Below, piece after piece: positions 38,192 to 46,847 of a stretch of DNA of 64,000 nt. Position numbers and translations under genes: made by a program. Source of the DNA: Streptomyces marispadix (GTDB lineage: Bacteria > Actinomycetota > Actinomycetes > Streptomycetales > Streptomycetaceae); contig NZ_JAKWJU010000002.1 in the NCBI RefSeq assembly GCF_022524345.1, forward strand, positions 992,001 to 1,056,000, in the 5' to 3' direction. The notes beneath the pieces were generated by a model that saw only the letters and a list, made by a program, of their open reading frames with translations, was not told the DNA's origin and did not search any database. Each line of letters starts with the position of its first letter. The stretch's first letter is position 1.

Positions 38192-40045
38192 ATGTCCCCC
38201 ACACCCCACTCGCCCCGCGGCAGCGGTGACCCCGGCAGCGAGCCGGTCGCCGCGGACGCCTCCGCTCCGCCGTCCCGTACGGGAGTGCGCCGCCGTACGG
38301 TGCTGGCGACGATCGCCGCGGCCGGGCTCGGCGGCGCCGGCGTGGCCGCCGCGCCCAAGGCCGCCTCCGCCCTCGGTCTCGCCGGCCGGTCCGGAGTGTC
38401 CGCCGCGGAGCCCGACTTCGGCCCGAACGTGTCCGTGTTCGGCCCGGACACGTCCGCGAAGGACATCCAGGCGAAGGTCGACGCGGTCTTCAAGGAGCAG
38501 GAGAAGGCCCAGTTCGGCAAGGCGCGCCATGCGTTCCTGTTCAAGCCGGGCTCTTACGAGGCCGATGTGAACGTCGGCTTCTTCACCCAGGTCGCCGGTC
38601 TCGGTCTGACCCCGGACGAGGTGAAGGTCTCGGGCGCGGTGCACGCGGAGGCCGACTGGTTCGACGGCAACGCCACGCAGAACTTCTGGCGTTCGGCCGA
38701 GGGCATCGCGGTGACGCCGAAGGGCGGCAAGGACCGCTGGGCCGTCTCCCAGGCCGCCCCGTACCGGCGTATGCATGTGAAGGGCGATCTGGAGCTGGAC
38801 GACGGCGGCTGGTCGAGCGGCGGTCTGATGGCGGACACGGTGGTCGACGGCCAGGTGCGTTCCGGTTCGCAGCAGCAGTGGCTCTCGCGCAACACCGAGT
38901 GGAAGAGCTGGGAAGGCGCGAACTGGAACATGGTCTTCGTGGGTGCGAAGAACGCCCCGGGCGGCGACGGCTTCCCCTCTCCCCCGTACACGACGGTCGA
39001 GGCGACGCCGAAGGTGCGTGAGAAGCCCTATCTGTACGTCGACGAGGGCGGCGCGTACCAGGTGTTCGTGCCCGCGCTGCGTGCCGACTCCACGGGGGCG
39101 AGCTGGTCCGGCGGTGCGCCCAAGGGCGAGTCGCTGCCGCTGGACGGCTTCCGCATCGCGAAGGCGGGCGACTCGGCGAAGGAGCTGAACTCGGCGCTGA
39201 AGGACGGCAAGCACCTGCTGCTGACGCCGGGCGTCTACGAGTTGGACGAGCCGCTGGCTGTGACGGAGAAGAACACCGTCGTGCTGGGGCTGGGCCTGGC
39301 CACGCTCATGCCGGCCGGAGGCGACGCGGCGTTGAAGGTGGCGGACGTGGACGGCGTGAAGCTCGCCGGTTTCCTCGTCGAGGCGGGCGCGAAGAACTCG
39401 CCGACGCTCATCGAGATCGGCCCGAAGGGCGCGGACGCGGACCACTCCGCCAACCCGACGTCGCTGCACGATGTGTTCGTACGCATCGGCGGTGCCGGTG
39501 AGGCGAAGTCGGAGACCAGCCTCGTCATCAACAGCTCCCATGTGATCGCCGACCATCTGTGGCTGTGGCGCGCCGACCACGGCGACGGCGTCGGCTGGGA
39601 GACCAACCCGGCCGACACCGGTCTGGTCGTCAACGGCAGTGATGTGACGGCCTACGGGCTGTTCGCGGAGCACTACAAGAAGTACCAGGTGATCTGGAAC
39701 GGCGAGCGGGGCCGTACGTACTTCTTCCAGAACGAGCTGCCCTACGACCCGCCGAATCAGGACGCGTGGATGAACGGCGACACTCGCGGCTACGCGGCCT
39801 ACAAGGTCGACGGCTCCGTGAAGGACCACCAGGCGTTCGGGCTGGGGAGTTACTGCTTCTTCAACGTCGACAAGTCCGTCGTCGCGGACCGTTCGTTCGA
39901 GGTGCCGCGGGCGGAGGGCGTGAAGCTTCACCACATGACGTCGGTGTCGCTGGGCGGTACGGGCACGATCGAGCACGTCGTCAACGACACGGGCGGGCCC
40001 GCGAACGCCGACAAGAACGTGGCGACGGTGACGTCCTACCCGTGA
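38192..40045 (+). CDS. Tat-exported beta-helix (pectate lyase/GH55-like) protein
   Basis: This 617-residue protein has a twin-arginine signal (RRRTVLATIAAAGLGGAGVA, about residues 30-49) and a mature part of right-handed beta-helix type. Alternating short repeats include HAFLFKPGSYEADVNVGFF, HLLLTPGVYELDEPLAV, NTVVLGLGLATLMPAGG and DVTAYGLFAEHYKKYQVIW. The second half has a LHHMTSVSLGGTGTIEHV motif. Streptomyces homologues are annotated variously as coagulation factor 5/8-type or adenylyl-cyclase-like, neither supported by this sequence. A secreted polysaccharide-active enzyme or wall protein is likely, but catalytic residues cannot be named. The ATG is preceded by CGAGGAG. A strong terminator follows. 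Confidence 0.7.
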   Translation: MSPTPHSPRGSGDPGSEPVAADASAPPSRTGVRRRTVLATIAAAGLGGAGVAAAPKAASALGLAGRSGVSAAEPDFGPNVSVFGPDTSAKDIQAKVDAVFKEQEKAQFGKARHAFLFKPGSYEADVNVGFFTQVAGLGLTPDEVKVSGAVHAEADWFDGNATQNFWRSAEGIAVTPKGGKDRWAVSQAAPYRRMHVKGDLELDDGGWSSGGLMADTVVDGQVRSGSQQQWLSRNTEWKSWEGANWNMVFVGAKNAPGGDGFPSPPYTTVEATPKVREKPYLYVDEGGAYQVFVPALRADSTGASWSGGAPKGESLPLDGFRIAKAGDSAKELNSALKDGKHLLLTPGVYELDEPLAVTEKNTVVLGLGLATLMPAGGDAALKVADVDGVKLAGFLVEAGAKNSPTLIEIGPKGADADHSANPTSLHDVFVRIGGAGEAKSETSLVINSSHVIADHLWLWRADHGDGVGWETNPADTGLVVNGSDVTAYGLFAEHYKKYQVIWNGERGRTYFFQNELPYDPPNQDAWMNGDTRGYAAYKVDGSVKDHQAFGLGSYCFFNVDKSVVADRSFEVPRAEGVKLHHMTSVSLGGTGTIEHVVNDTGGPANADKNVATVTSYP

Positions 40046-40100
40046 CCGGACGCGCCGGGCGGTGAGGGGCACCGGCGAGACGCCGCGGTCGCGCACGGCC

Positions 40101-40132
40101 GGCTCCCCGGGGTGAGCGTGCCCCGGGGAGCC
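40101..40132 (+). terminator. Strong hairpin terminator after the beta-helix gene
   Basis: A 12-bp perfect stem (GGCTCCCCGGGG / CCCCGGGGAGCC) with an 8-nt loop lies 55 bp past the stop. Confidence 0.8.
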
Positions 40133-40240
40133 TCGTGACGCCGGGCAGGCTCCGGGGTCCCCGGGACCGCTGTCTCGGGCGCCGCGTCACCCCTTCGGGC
40201 GAACCGGACCGGTATCGAGATCAACGCACGGCGTGCGCAC

Positions 40241-40259
40241 GTAAGTTGGGCCATCTCGA
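40241..40259 (+). promoter_or_regulatory. Degenerate iron-box-like sequence upstream of the desA-like gene
   Basis: GTAAGTTGGGCCATCTCGA matches 10 of 19 positions of the DmdR/IdeR iron box TTAGGTTAGGCTCACCTAA, mostly in the left half. It lies about 85 bp before the start codon. This is weak, and is noted because the downstream genes are siderophore-type. Confidence 0.25.
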
Positions 40260-40342
40260 CACTCCTCCCCGGTCCGGCGGCGCCGTTCGTGTGCCTCCGG
40301 GCCGGGGAGCTGTGGGACCGCGACGGCGAAGGATCTCCGCTC

Positions 40343-42061
40343 ATGCCGCTCCCGACCGTGCCCGCACAGACAGGCGCCGCGCCGCTGCTCGCGGGCGGGA
40401 CCCAAGGGGCCGCCGCGCTGCGGCCGTTGACGGCCGTGGTGGCCGATGCGCTGGAGGAGGGCGCGGCGAGGCGCTGCGGGCCGCTGCCCGGCGGCGGCCC
40501 GCGCCGGCTGGCCGAGGTGGTCGGTGGGGTGCTGCGCGGCGGTGTGCTGCCGGAGCACGGCACGGGTGAGCGTGAGGCGCTGTCGTCACTGGTGCGGATG
40601 GTGGCCCAGGGGGCGGCCGATCCCGCCGATCCGCTGTGTGCGGCGCATCTGCACTGCCCCCCGCTGGCCGTGGCCGCTGCCGCCGACCTCGCGGCGAGTG
40701 CGCTCAATCCGTCGCTGGACTCATGGGATCAGGCGCCTGCCGCTTCGGAGTTGGAGGCCCGTACGTGTGCCGGGCTGGCGCGGCTCGTGTACGGCGAGCG
40801 GGGCGCAGCGCCGGACGCGCTGGTGACCACGGGCGGTACGGAGTCGAATCAGCTCGGTCTGCTGCTCGCGCGTGAGCGTCTCGGTCCGGATGTGCGTGTC
40901 GTATGCGGGGATTCCGCGCATCACAGCGTGCGGCGTGCGGCGTGGCTGCTGGGGCTGCGCGAGCCGTTGCTCGTGCCCACGCCGGGCGGGGTGCTCCGCG
41001 CGGAGGCGCTGCGCGGGGTGCTCGGTGCGGGGCGCCCGTGCGGGGGCGTACTCGTGGTCGCGACGGCCGGTACGACCGATACGGGCGCTATCGATCCGCT
41101 GGACGAACTGGCCGATGTCGCCGCGGAGTTCGGTGCGCGGCTCCATGTGGACGCGGCGTACGGCGGCATGCTGCTCTTCAGCCGCGCTCTGCGTGGGCGG
41201 CTGGCCGGGCTGGAGCGGGCGCACAGCGTCACCCTCGATCTGCACAAGCTGGGCTGGCAGCCGGTCGCGGCAGGGCTGTTCGCGGTGCCGGACGGCGGGG
41301 ACCTCGCGCCGCTCGACCACCGCGCCGACTATCTCAACGCCGGCGACGACAGCGACGCCGGGCTTCCCGATCTGCTGGGCCGCTCGCTGCGTACGACGCG
41401 GCGGCCCGACGTTCTGAAGATCGCCGTCACGCTGCGCGCCCTGGGCCGCAGTGGGATGGCCGCCCTTGTGGAGCGTACGTGTGCGGTGGCCCGGGAGCTG
41501 GCCGAACTGGTGGCGGACGACCCGGCGTTGGAGCTGTTCGGCATGCCGGAGCTGTCGACGGTGCTGTTCCGTCCCGTGGGCGCCGACGGTGAGGCGGTGG
41601 CCTCGGTGAGGCGACGGCTGCTGGCGGACGGCCGTGCGGTGCTGGGGCGGGCCCGCGTGGCTGCGCCCGGGGGCGATGGGCCTGAGGGCACCGGCCTCGG
41701 GCACCAGGGGCGAAGCAGCGGCGGTGATCTGCCCTCCGGTCTCTGGCTGAAGGCGACGCTGCTCAATCCGTATGCGCGCCGCGCCGATCTGGAGGCGCTG
41801 CTCAAGCTGGTGAGGGACGCCGTGCCGTCGGCTCCTCCGCCGGGGCCCGGGCGCCCGGACCCGTACTCGCCGCCGACCGGCGGAGACACGGGCACAGTCA
41901 CGGCCGCTGCGCACGGCGCCGCCCGTACGAGCAGTACGGGCAGTACGGGCAGTACGGGCAGCACGAGCGGCACGAGCGGCACGGACGGCACCGCCGATGT
42001 GAGAGGCAGCAGGAAAGCCAGCACGGGCACCCCCGGCACCGCAAGGAGGCCCCGGTCATGA
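40343..42061 (+). CDS. PLP-dependent decarboxylase, DesA-like (lysine/diamine siderophore precursor)
   Basis: This 572-residue group II PLP decarboxylase has the TTGGTESNQ cofactor-phosphate region, PLP-binding Asp in HVDAAYGG and the Schiff-base lysine in LDLHKLGWQPVAA. It should decarboxylate an amino acid such as lysine to cadaverine, the first step of desferrioxamine assembly in Streptomyces, but substrate identity is inferred only from the DesB-like neighbour. The C-terminal 80 residues are a low-complexity Gly/Ser/Thr tail with GSTGSTGST repeats. The ATG at 40343 follows GAAGGATC. The last four bases overlap the start of the next gene (ATGA). Confidence 0.8.
   Translation: MPLPTVPAQTGAAPLLAGGTQGAAALRPLTAVVADALEEGAARRCGPLPGGGPRRLAEVVGGVLRGGVLPEHGTGEREALSSLVRMVAQGAADPADPLCAAHLHCPPLAVAAAADLAASALNPSLDSWDQAPAASELEARTCAGLARLVYGERGAAPDALVTTGGTESNQLGLLLARERLGPDVRVVCGDSAHHSVRRAAWLLGLREPLLVPTPGGVLRAEALRGVLGAGRPCGGVLVVATAGTTDTGAIDPLDELADVAAEFGARLHVDAAYGGMLLFSRALRGRLAGLERAHSVTLDLHKLGWQPVAAGLFAVPDGGDLAPLDHRADYLNAGDDSDAGLPDLLGRSLRTTRRPDVLKIAVTLRALGRSGMAALVERTCAVARELAELVADDPALELFGMPELSTVLFRPVGADGEAVASVRRRLLADGRAVLGRARVAAPGGDGPEGTGLGHQGRSSGGDLPSGLWLKATLLNPYARRADLEALLKLVRDAVPSAPPPGPGRPDPYSPPTGGDTGTVTAAAHGAARTSSTGSTGSTGSTSGTSGTDGTADVRGSRKASTGTPGTARRPRS
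41931..41983 (+). repeat. Tandem 9-bp repeats in the desA-like C-terminus
   Basis: Three or four units of AGTACGGGC are followed by degenerate AGCACGAGC/GGCACGAGC units, coding for Ser-Thr-Gly repeats. The tract is in frame and likely length-variable. Confidence 0.75.
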
Positions 42062-43578
42062 CGACAGCCGACCGTCCGCTCATCGTGCCTGCCCAGGCGA
42101 AGGCCCAGCCGGGGTCCCCCGTGGCCGGGCGGCGCCGCCCGGACGCCGCCGCCGACGGCGGGCAGGACGGCCCGCCGCTGGATCTGCTGGGCGTCGGCGT
42201 CGGCCCGTTCAACCTCTCACTCGCCGCGCTCGCCGAAGGGCTGCCCGGACTGCGCACGGCGTTCTACGAGCAGCGCCCCGGTTTCCAGTGGCACCCGGGC
42301 ATGCTCATCGAGGGCGCCACCCTCCAAGTGCCGTTCCTCGCCGACCTGGTGACGCTCGCCGACCCCGCGAGCCGCTGGTCCTTCCTCAGCTTCCTCAAGG
42401 CACGCGACCGGCTCTTCCCGTTCTACTTCGCGGAGCGCTTCCACATCGAGCGTGCCGAGTACGACGCGTACTGCCGCTGGGTCTGCGAGGGCCTGGAGAG
42501 CGTCCACTTCGGCCACCGCGTGGAATCGGTGCGCTGGCACCCCGAACTGCGCCTGTTCGAGGTGGACTTCACTCGTCTCGGCTCCGACGGGCCTGTGGCG
42601 CAGGGCAGTTCCTACGCCCGCAACCTGGTCCTCGGCGTCGGCACCGCGCCGCATGTGCCGGAGCCGTTGCGTGCCCTGGCCTCGTCGGTGGGCGCGGGCG
42701 CGCCCGTGGTCCACTCGTCGGACTATCTCGACCACCGTGAGCGGCTGCTGGAGGCCGGGCATGTCACGGTCATCGGGTCGGGCCAGTCCGGGGCGGAGGT
42801 CTTCCTGGATCTGCTGCGCCGCCGCCCGGTCGGCAGGGAGGGGCTGCACTGGCTGACGCGCAGCGCCGCGTTCTCGCCCATGGAGTACAGCAAGCTGGGC
42901 CTGGAGCACTTCACCCCGGACTACACCAGCTACTTCCACGGGCTGCCCGAGTCCGTGAGGGACCGGCTGGTGCCCCGGCAGTGGCAGCTCCACAAGGCCG
43001 TCGACCACGGCACGCTGGGCGCCGTCCACGACGAGCTGTACCACCGGACGCTGAGCGGCGGCTGGCCGGACGCCGTGCTCACCCCCGGGGTCGCCGTCCG
43101 CACGGCGGGGCGCATCGGTGCCACGCGGGTGGAGCTTCATCTGGAACACGTCGAGCAGGGCGTACGTACGCGACTGGCGACGGATGCGGTGGTGCTGGCG
43201 ACGGGCTACCGGGAGCGGCCGCTGGGCAGCGTGCTCGCGTCGCTGGAGCCGTATCTGCGGCGGGACGCGTCTGAGCGGCTGCGCATCGACGAGCAGTACC
43301 GGCTGGTGACGGACCGGTCGGTGTCGGGAGCGGTGTATGTGCAGAACGCCGAGCGGCATACGCACGGTGTGGGCGCGCCCGATCTGGGACTGGCCGCACA
43401 CCGCAGCGCGGTGATCCTCAACTCCCTCACGGAGCAGGAGAGTTACCGCATCCCGAGGCGTACGGCCTTTACGACGTTCGGGCTGCGGCCGGAGGGGCCG
43501 CTGGCCAGCGGCACGCCGGGCGTGGCCGAGCAGGCCGACCCGCAGCACTCGGACTTCCGGCCGCTGCGCATGACCTAG
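42058..43578 (+). CDS. FAD-dependent L-lysine/diamine N-monooxygenase, DesB-like
   Basis: This 506-residue flavin monooxygenase of the lysine N6-/ornithine N5-hydroxylase family carries the FAD site LLGVGVGPFNLSLAALAEG (about residue 43) and the conserved HPGMLIEGATLQVPFLADLV substrate/FAD segment. The NADPH site is VTVIGSGQSGAEVFLDLL and the C-terminal signature is VVLATGYRERPL. It would N-hydroxylate a primary amine of cadaverine or a related diamine to make a hydroxamate precursor. Its start overlaps the decarboxylase stop (ATGA), so the two are coupled. DesC-like acetyl/succinyl transferase and DesD-like NIS synthetase genes do not follow. Confidence 0.87.
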   Translation: MTTADRPLIVPAQAKAQPGSPVAGRRRPDAAADGGQDGPPLDLLGVGVGPFNLSLAALAEGLPGLRTAFYEQRPGFQWHPGMLIEGATLQVPFLADLVTLADPASRWSFLSFLKARDRLFPFYFAERFHIERAEYDAYCRWVCEGLESVHFGHRVESVRWHPELRLFEVDFTRLGSDGPVAQGSSYARNLVLGVGTAPHVPEPLRALASSVGAGAPVVHSSDYLDHRERLLEAGHVTVIGSGQSGAEVFLDLLRRRPVGREGLHWLTRSAAFSPMEYSKLGLEHFTPDYTSYFHGLPESVRDRLVPRQWQLHKAVDHGTLGAVHDELYHRTLSGGWPDAVLTPGVAVRTAGRIGATRVELHLEHVEQGVRTRLATDAVVLATGYRERPLGSVLASLEPYLRRDASERLRIDEQYRLVTDRSVSGAVYVQNAERHTHGVGAPDLGLAAHRSAVILNSLTEQESYRIPRRTAFTTFGLRPEGPLASGTPGVAEQADPQHSDFRPLRMT

Positions 43579-43762
43579 CAACGAGGCAGGGGCGAGACGG
43601 CCGTGAGCAGCCGCGAGGGATGCGGGGTTCGGCACGGGTTCGCCACGGGGCACACCCAGGGCTCGCCCCCGCCGTTGCGGGATGTGCGCGGGCTCGGCGG
43701 CGGGCCGGGCATCCCGGATGATCTCCCGCGCGCCTCATGGGAGTTCTGCGAGAGTTGACCGT

Positions 43763-44470
43763 ATGACGAACACACCCGGTCACTCCGCAGCCGCCGGCCC
43801 CCTCCCCTACGGCACGCCCGACGAGCCGAGGCTGGCCGTGCGCGGCGAGGCCAGCCTCGAGTTCGATCCCGAGATCGCCCGCATCGCGGTGACGGTCACC
43901 GCACGCGGCACCGACCGGCGGGAGGCGCTGGAGTCGCTGACGCGCCGCAACTCCAATGTGCTGGAGCTGCTGAAGGAGTACGGCGAAGCCGTGGAGAAGC
44001 TGGCGACGGGCACGTTCTCGGTGTCGCCGGAGCTGACGGAGAAGGGCCGCCGTGAACGGGTGCGCACCTACAACGGAAGTGTGCGGATCACGGCCACCGT
44101 CGGTGACTTCACGGCGCTCGGCGAGATGACCACGCAGCTCGCCGAGTTGGAGATGACGAGGGTGGAGGGCCCCTGGTGGGCGCTGCGCGAGGACTCGCCC
44201 GCGCATCGCGAGGCGCGGCAGCAGGCGGTGCGGGAGGCCGTGACGAGGGCGCGTGAGTATGCGGCGGCGCTGGACGCGGAGTTGGTGGCGCTGCTGGAGC
44301 TGGCGGATCTGGGCGCGGAGAACGCAGCGCCCGCCTCCGCTCCGTCGTTCAGGGGCCGTCCCGCCGGATACGGGGGCGAGGCGGCTCCGGCGCTGGATCT
44401 TGAGCCGCAGCGGCAACGGGTCCAGGCGCAGGTCAACGCACGGTTCCTGATGAGCAGGCCCGCCCTCTGA
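43763..44470 (+). CDS. SIMPL domain-containing protein
   Basis: This 235-residue protein has the SIMPL (DUF541) layout. The N-terminal segment is EPRLAVRGEASLEFDPEIARIAVTVTARG. A central helix-strand part follows (EALESLTRRNSNVLELLKEYG). The C-terminal half has REDSPAHREARQQAVREAVT and AREYAAALDAELVALLEL. Family members are usually exported, but this one lacks a signal peptide, so it may be cytoplasmic. Function is unknown; the family is linked to IRAK interaction or stress. It has its own start about 180 bp after the DesB-like gene and probably its own promoter. Confidence 0.82.
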   Translation: MTNTPGHSAAAGPLPYGTPDEPRLAVRGEASLEFDPEIARIAVTVTARGTDRREALESLTRRNSNVLELLKEYGEAVEKLATGTFSVSPELTEKGRRERVRTYNGSVRITATVGDFTALGEMTTQLAELEMTRVEGPWWALREDSPAHREARQQAVREAVTRAREYAAALDAELVALLELADLGAENAAPASAPSFRGRPAGYGGEAAPALDLEPQRQRVQAQVNARFLMSRPAL

Positions 44471-44684
44471 ACCTCCCGAGCGCGGAGCGCGGCGATGTGC
44501 CCGGCCGGGGCCGTTGACGCGAGGGCGGGCAAGGACGGGCGAGCCCGGCGCACCCGCCTTGAACGCGCTCATCGGAGCAAGCGCCATCTCACTTTAGAAG
44601 TTGTCAATGACCGCTTTGGCCAAGGATGTTGACGAATCCTCCGTGAGCCGGTCTCTACCTGTGGGTAAGCCCTAGGCTCGTGGC

Positions 44685-46121
44685 ATGCGCCGCGCAAGGA
44701 TCGTCAGCACACTAGGACCCGCCAGCCACTCGTACGAGCAGATCAAGGCGCTCGTAGAGGCGGGAATGGACGTCGCCAGGTTCAACATGAGCCATGGCAC
44801 GCACGCAGAGCACGAGGAGCGTTACCACCGGGTGCGCAGAGCCGCGAAGGAGGCGGGCCGCGCCGTGGGCGTGCTCGCCGATCTTCAAGGCCCGAAGATC
44901 CGCCTCGGCCGATTCCGCGAGGGGCCGGTACTTCTTGAACGCGGCGATGAGTTCGCCATCACCGTCGAGCAGGTGGAGGGCGACCGCTCCCGCTGCGGCA
45001 CCACCTACACCGGACTGGCCCACGACGTCTCGCCTGGCGAACGCATCCTCGTCGACGACGGCCGCGTCACGCTGGAGGTGACCTCCGTCGACGGGCCGGT
45101 CGTACACACCGTCGTCGTCGAGGGCGGAATGGTCTCCGACCACAAGGGCCTCAACCTCCCGGGCGTCGCGGTCTCCGTGCCCGCCCTGTCGGACAAGGAC
45201 GTCGAGGATCTTCGCTGGGCCCTGCGCACGGGCGCCGACGTGATCGCGCTCTCGTTCGTGCGCAGCGGCGACGACGTGAAGGAGGTTCACCGGATCATGG
45301 CGGAGGAGGACCGCTACCTCCCCGTGATCGCGAAGCTGGAGAAGCCGCAGGGCGTGACGAACCTGGAGTCGGTCGTCGACGCGTTCGACGGTGTGATGGT
45401 CGCCCGCGGCGACCTGGGTGTGGAGATGCCGCTGGAGTCGGTGCCGCTGGTGCAGAAGCGCGCGATCAAGATGTGCCGCCGCAACGCCAAGCCCGTCATC
45501 GTGGCCACGCAGATGCTCGATTCGATGATCGAAGCCTCCCGGCCCACGCGTGCCGAGGTCTCCGACGTGGCGAACGCCGTCATGGACGGCACCGACGCCG
45601 TGATGCTCTCGGGCGAGACCAGCGTCGGCAAGCATCCCGCCGAGACGGTCAGGACGATGGGACGCATCGTCGAGGCGGCGGAGAAGGAACAGCTCGCCAA
45701 GGGCCTGCCGCCGCTGACCGAGCACAGCAAGCCGCGCACCCAGGGCGGTGCGGTCGCGCGTGCGGCAGCGGAGATGGGCGACTTCCTCGGCGCGAAGTAT
45801 CTGGTGGCGTTCACACAGTCCGGGGACACGGTGCGCAGGCTGTCGCGCTACCGCTCTCCGGTGCCGGTGCTGGCCTTCACCCCGGACCCGGCCACGCGTG
45901 CGCAGCTCAGCCTGACCTGGGGCGTCGAGGCGCTCACGGGCCCGATGGTGCAGAGCACCGACGAGATGGTCGACCAGGTCGACGAGCAGTTGCTGAAGCT
46001 GGGCCGCTGTGAGAAGGGCGATCTGGTCGTCATCACCGCGGGCTCGCCGCCCGGAGTCCCCGGGTCCACGAACCTCGTACGCGTCCACCACATCGGCGAG
46101 GACGACGCGCCCACGCGCTGA
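44685..46121 (+). CDS. pyk: Pyruvate kinase
   Basis: This 478-residue glycolytic enzyme converts phosphoenolpyruvate and ADP to pyruvate and ATP. The N-terminus RRARIVSTLGPASHSYEQIK is typical. Active-site segments are FNMSHGTHAEHEERY, DLQGPKIRLGRF, the catalytic-Lys motif IAKLEKPQGV, MVARGDLGVEMPLE (metal ligands) and VATQMLDSMIEASRPTRAEV. The C-terminal allosteric domain is present. Upstream there is a lower-GC patch with TTGTCA (44601) and TTGACG (44629) that could be -35 elements, but no clear -10 match is seen. The ATG at 44685 is conserved. Length is normal. Confidence 0.97.
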   Translation: MRRARIVSTLGPASHSYEQIKALVEAGMDVARFNMSHGTHAEHEERYHRVRRAAKEAGRAVGVLADLQGPKIRLGRFREGPVLLERGDEFAITVEQVEGDRSRCGTTYTGLAHDVSPGERILVDDGRVTLEVTSVDGPVVHTVVVEGGMVSDHKGLNLPGVAVSVPALSDKDVEDLRWALRTGADVIALSFVRSGDDVKEVHRIMAEEDRYLPVIAKLEKPQGVTNLESVVDAFDGVMVARGDLGVEMPLESVPLVQKRAIKMCRRNAKPVIVATQMLDSMIEASRPTRAEVSDVANAVMDGTDAVMLSGETSVGKHPAETVRTMGRIVEAAEKEQLAKGLPPLTEHSKPRTQGGAVARAAAEMGDFLGAKYLVAFTQSGDTVRRLSRYRSPVPVLAFTPDPATRAQLSLTWGVEALTGPMVQSTDEMVDQVDEQLLKLGRCEKGDLVVITAGSPPGVPGSTNLVRVHHIGEDDAPTR

Positions 46122-46131
46122 GCGCGCCGCC

Positions 46132-46150
46132 CGCGGCCACGAGGGCCGCG
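46132..46150 (+). terminator. Probable terminator after pyk
   Basis: A 7-bp perfect stem (CGCGGCC / GGCCGCG) with loop ACGAG lies 11 bp past the pyk stop, between convergent genes. Confidence 0.5.
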
Positions 46151-46221
46151 AGGGGCGGGGCGTCCGGGCGGCCGGCCTCGCCGTCGCCGCCGTGTGCGCC
46201 CCGCACGCCCCGCCGCTCGTG

Positions 46222-46743
46222 TCAGGTACGGGCGATCGTCTCGTGGTGGCGGATCACCTCGGCGATCACGAAGTTGAGCAGCTTCTCCGCGAAGGCCGGA
46301 TCGAGTTTGGCGCTCACGGCCAGCTCCCTCAGCCGCGCGATCTGACGTGCCTCGCGCGCCGGGTCGGCGGGCGGCAGATCGTGGTCGGCCTTGAGGCGTC
46401 CGACGCGCTGTGTGCACTTGAAACGCTCGGCGAGCATGTGCACCACAGCGGCGTCGATGTTGTCGATGCTGTCGCGCAGTGCGATCAGCTCGGCGCGTAC
46501 GGACTCGTCCACGCCCGCGGTGGTGTCCTCCCGGGAGCCTGCCGCGCGGGCGCCTCCCGCCCCGGCGCGGGCGGCCGCTCCGGGCTCCCCTTCCGTACCT
46601 TCGGGTCCCGGGTCGTTCGCGGATGCCGGTTCCGTGCCTGGCCCCGGTTCCGTTCCGGGTGCCGATTCCGTACCGGATTCCGTACCGGGCTGCGTACCGG
46701 ACCGGGTGCCGGTGCCGCTGGTCTCGCCGTGGGTCTTCGCCAT
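46222..46743 (-). CDS. Chorismate mutase (AroQ type)
   Basis: This 173-residue protein has a C-terminal all-helical AroQ chorismate mutase domain of about 90 residues: LIALRDSIDNIDAAVVHMLAER, then CTQRVGRLKADHDLPPADPAREARQI and FAEKLLNFVIAEVIRHHE. It rearranges chorismate to prephenate for Phe and Tyr synthesis. The first 75 residues are low-complexity Gly/Thr/Glu/Pro (TESGTESAPGTEPGPGTEP). Catalytic Arg residues (LRDSID, RVGRLK, AREARQ) are retained. ATG 46743 is chosen because the longer frame adds an unconserved leader. It is transcribed towards pyk. Confidence 0.88.
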   Translation of the reverse strand: MAKTHGETSGTGTRSGTQPGTESGTESAPGTEPGPGTEPASANDPGPEGTEGEPGAAARAGAGGARAAGSREDTTAGVDESVRAELIALRDSIDNIDAAVVHMLAERFKCTQRVGRLKADHDLPPADPAREARQIARLRELAVSAKLDPAFAEKLLNFVIAEVIRHHETIART

Positions 46744-46847
46744 GCCTGCCGTTCCAGTTCGCGGGTTGGTGACCTGCTCCGACCCTATGACGCCGCGCGG
46801 TCCGTGCCCTCGCCCGTACAGTGACAGTGGACGAGGAGACTCCGGGG

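Noticed and set aside
44585..44660. pyk promoter
   Set aside because: TTGTCA and TTGACG are candidate -35 elements, but neither has a good -10 at the standard spacing.
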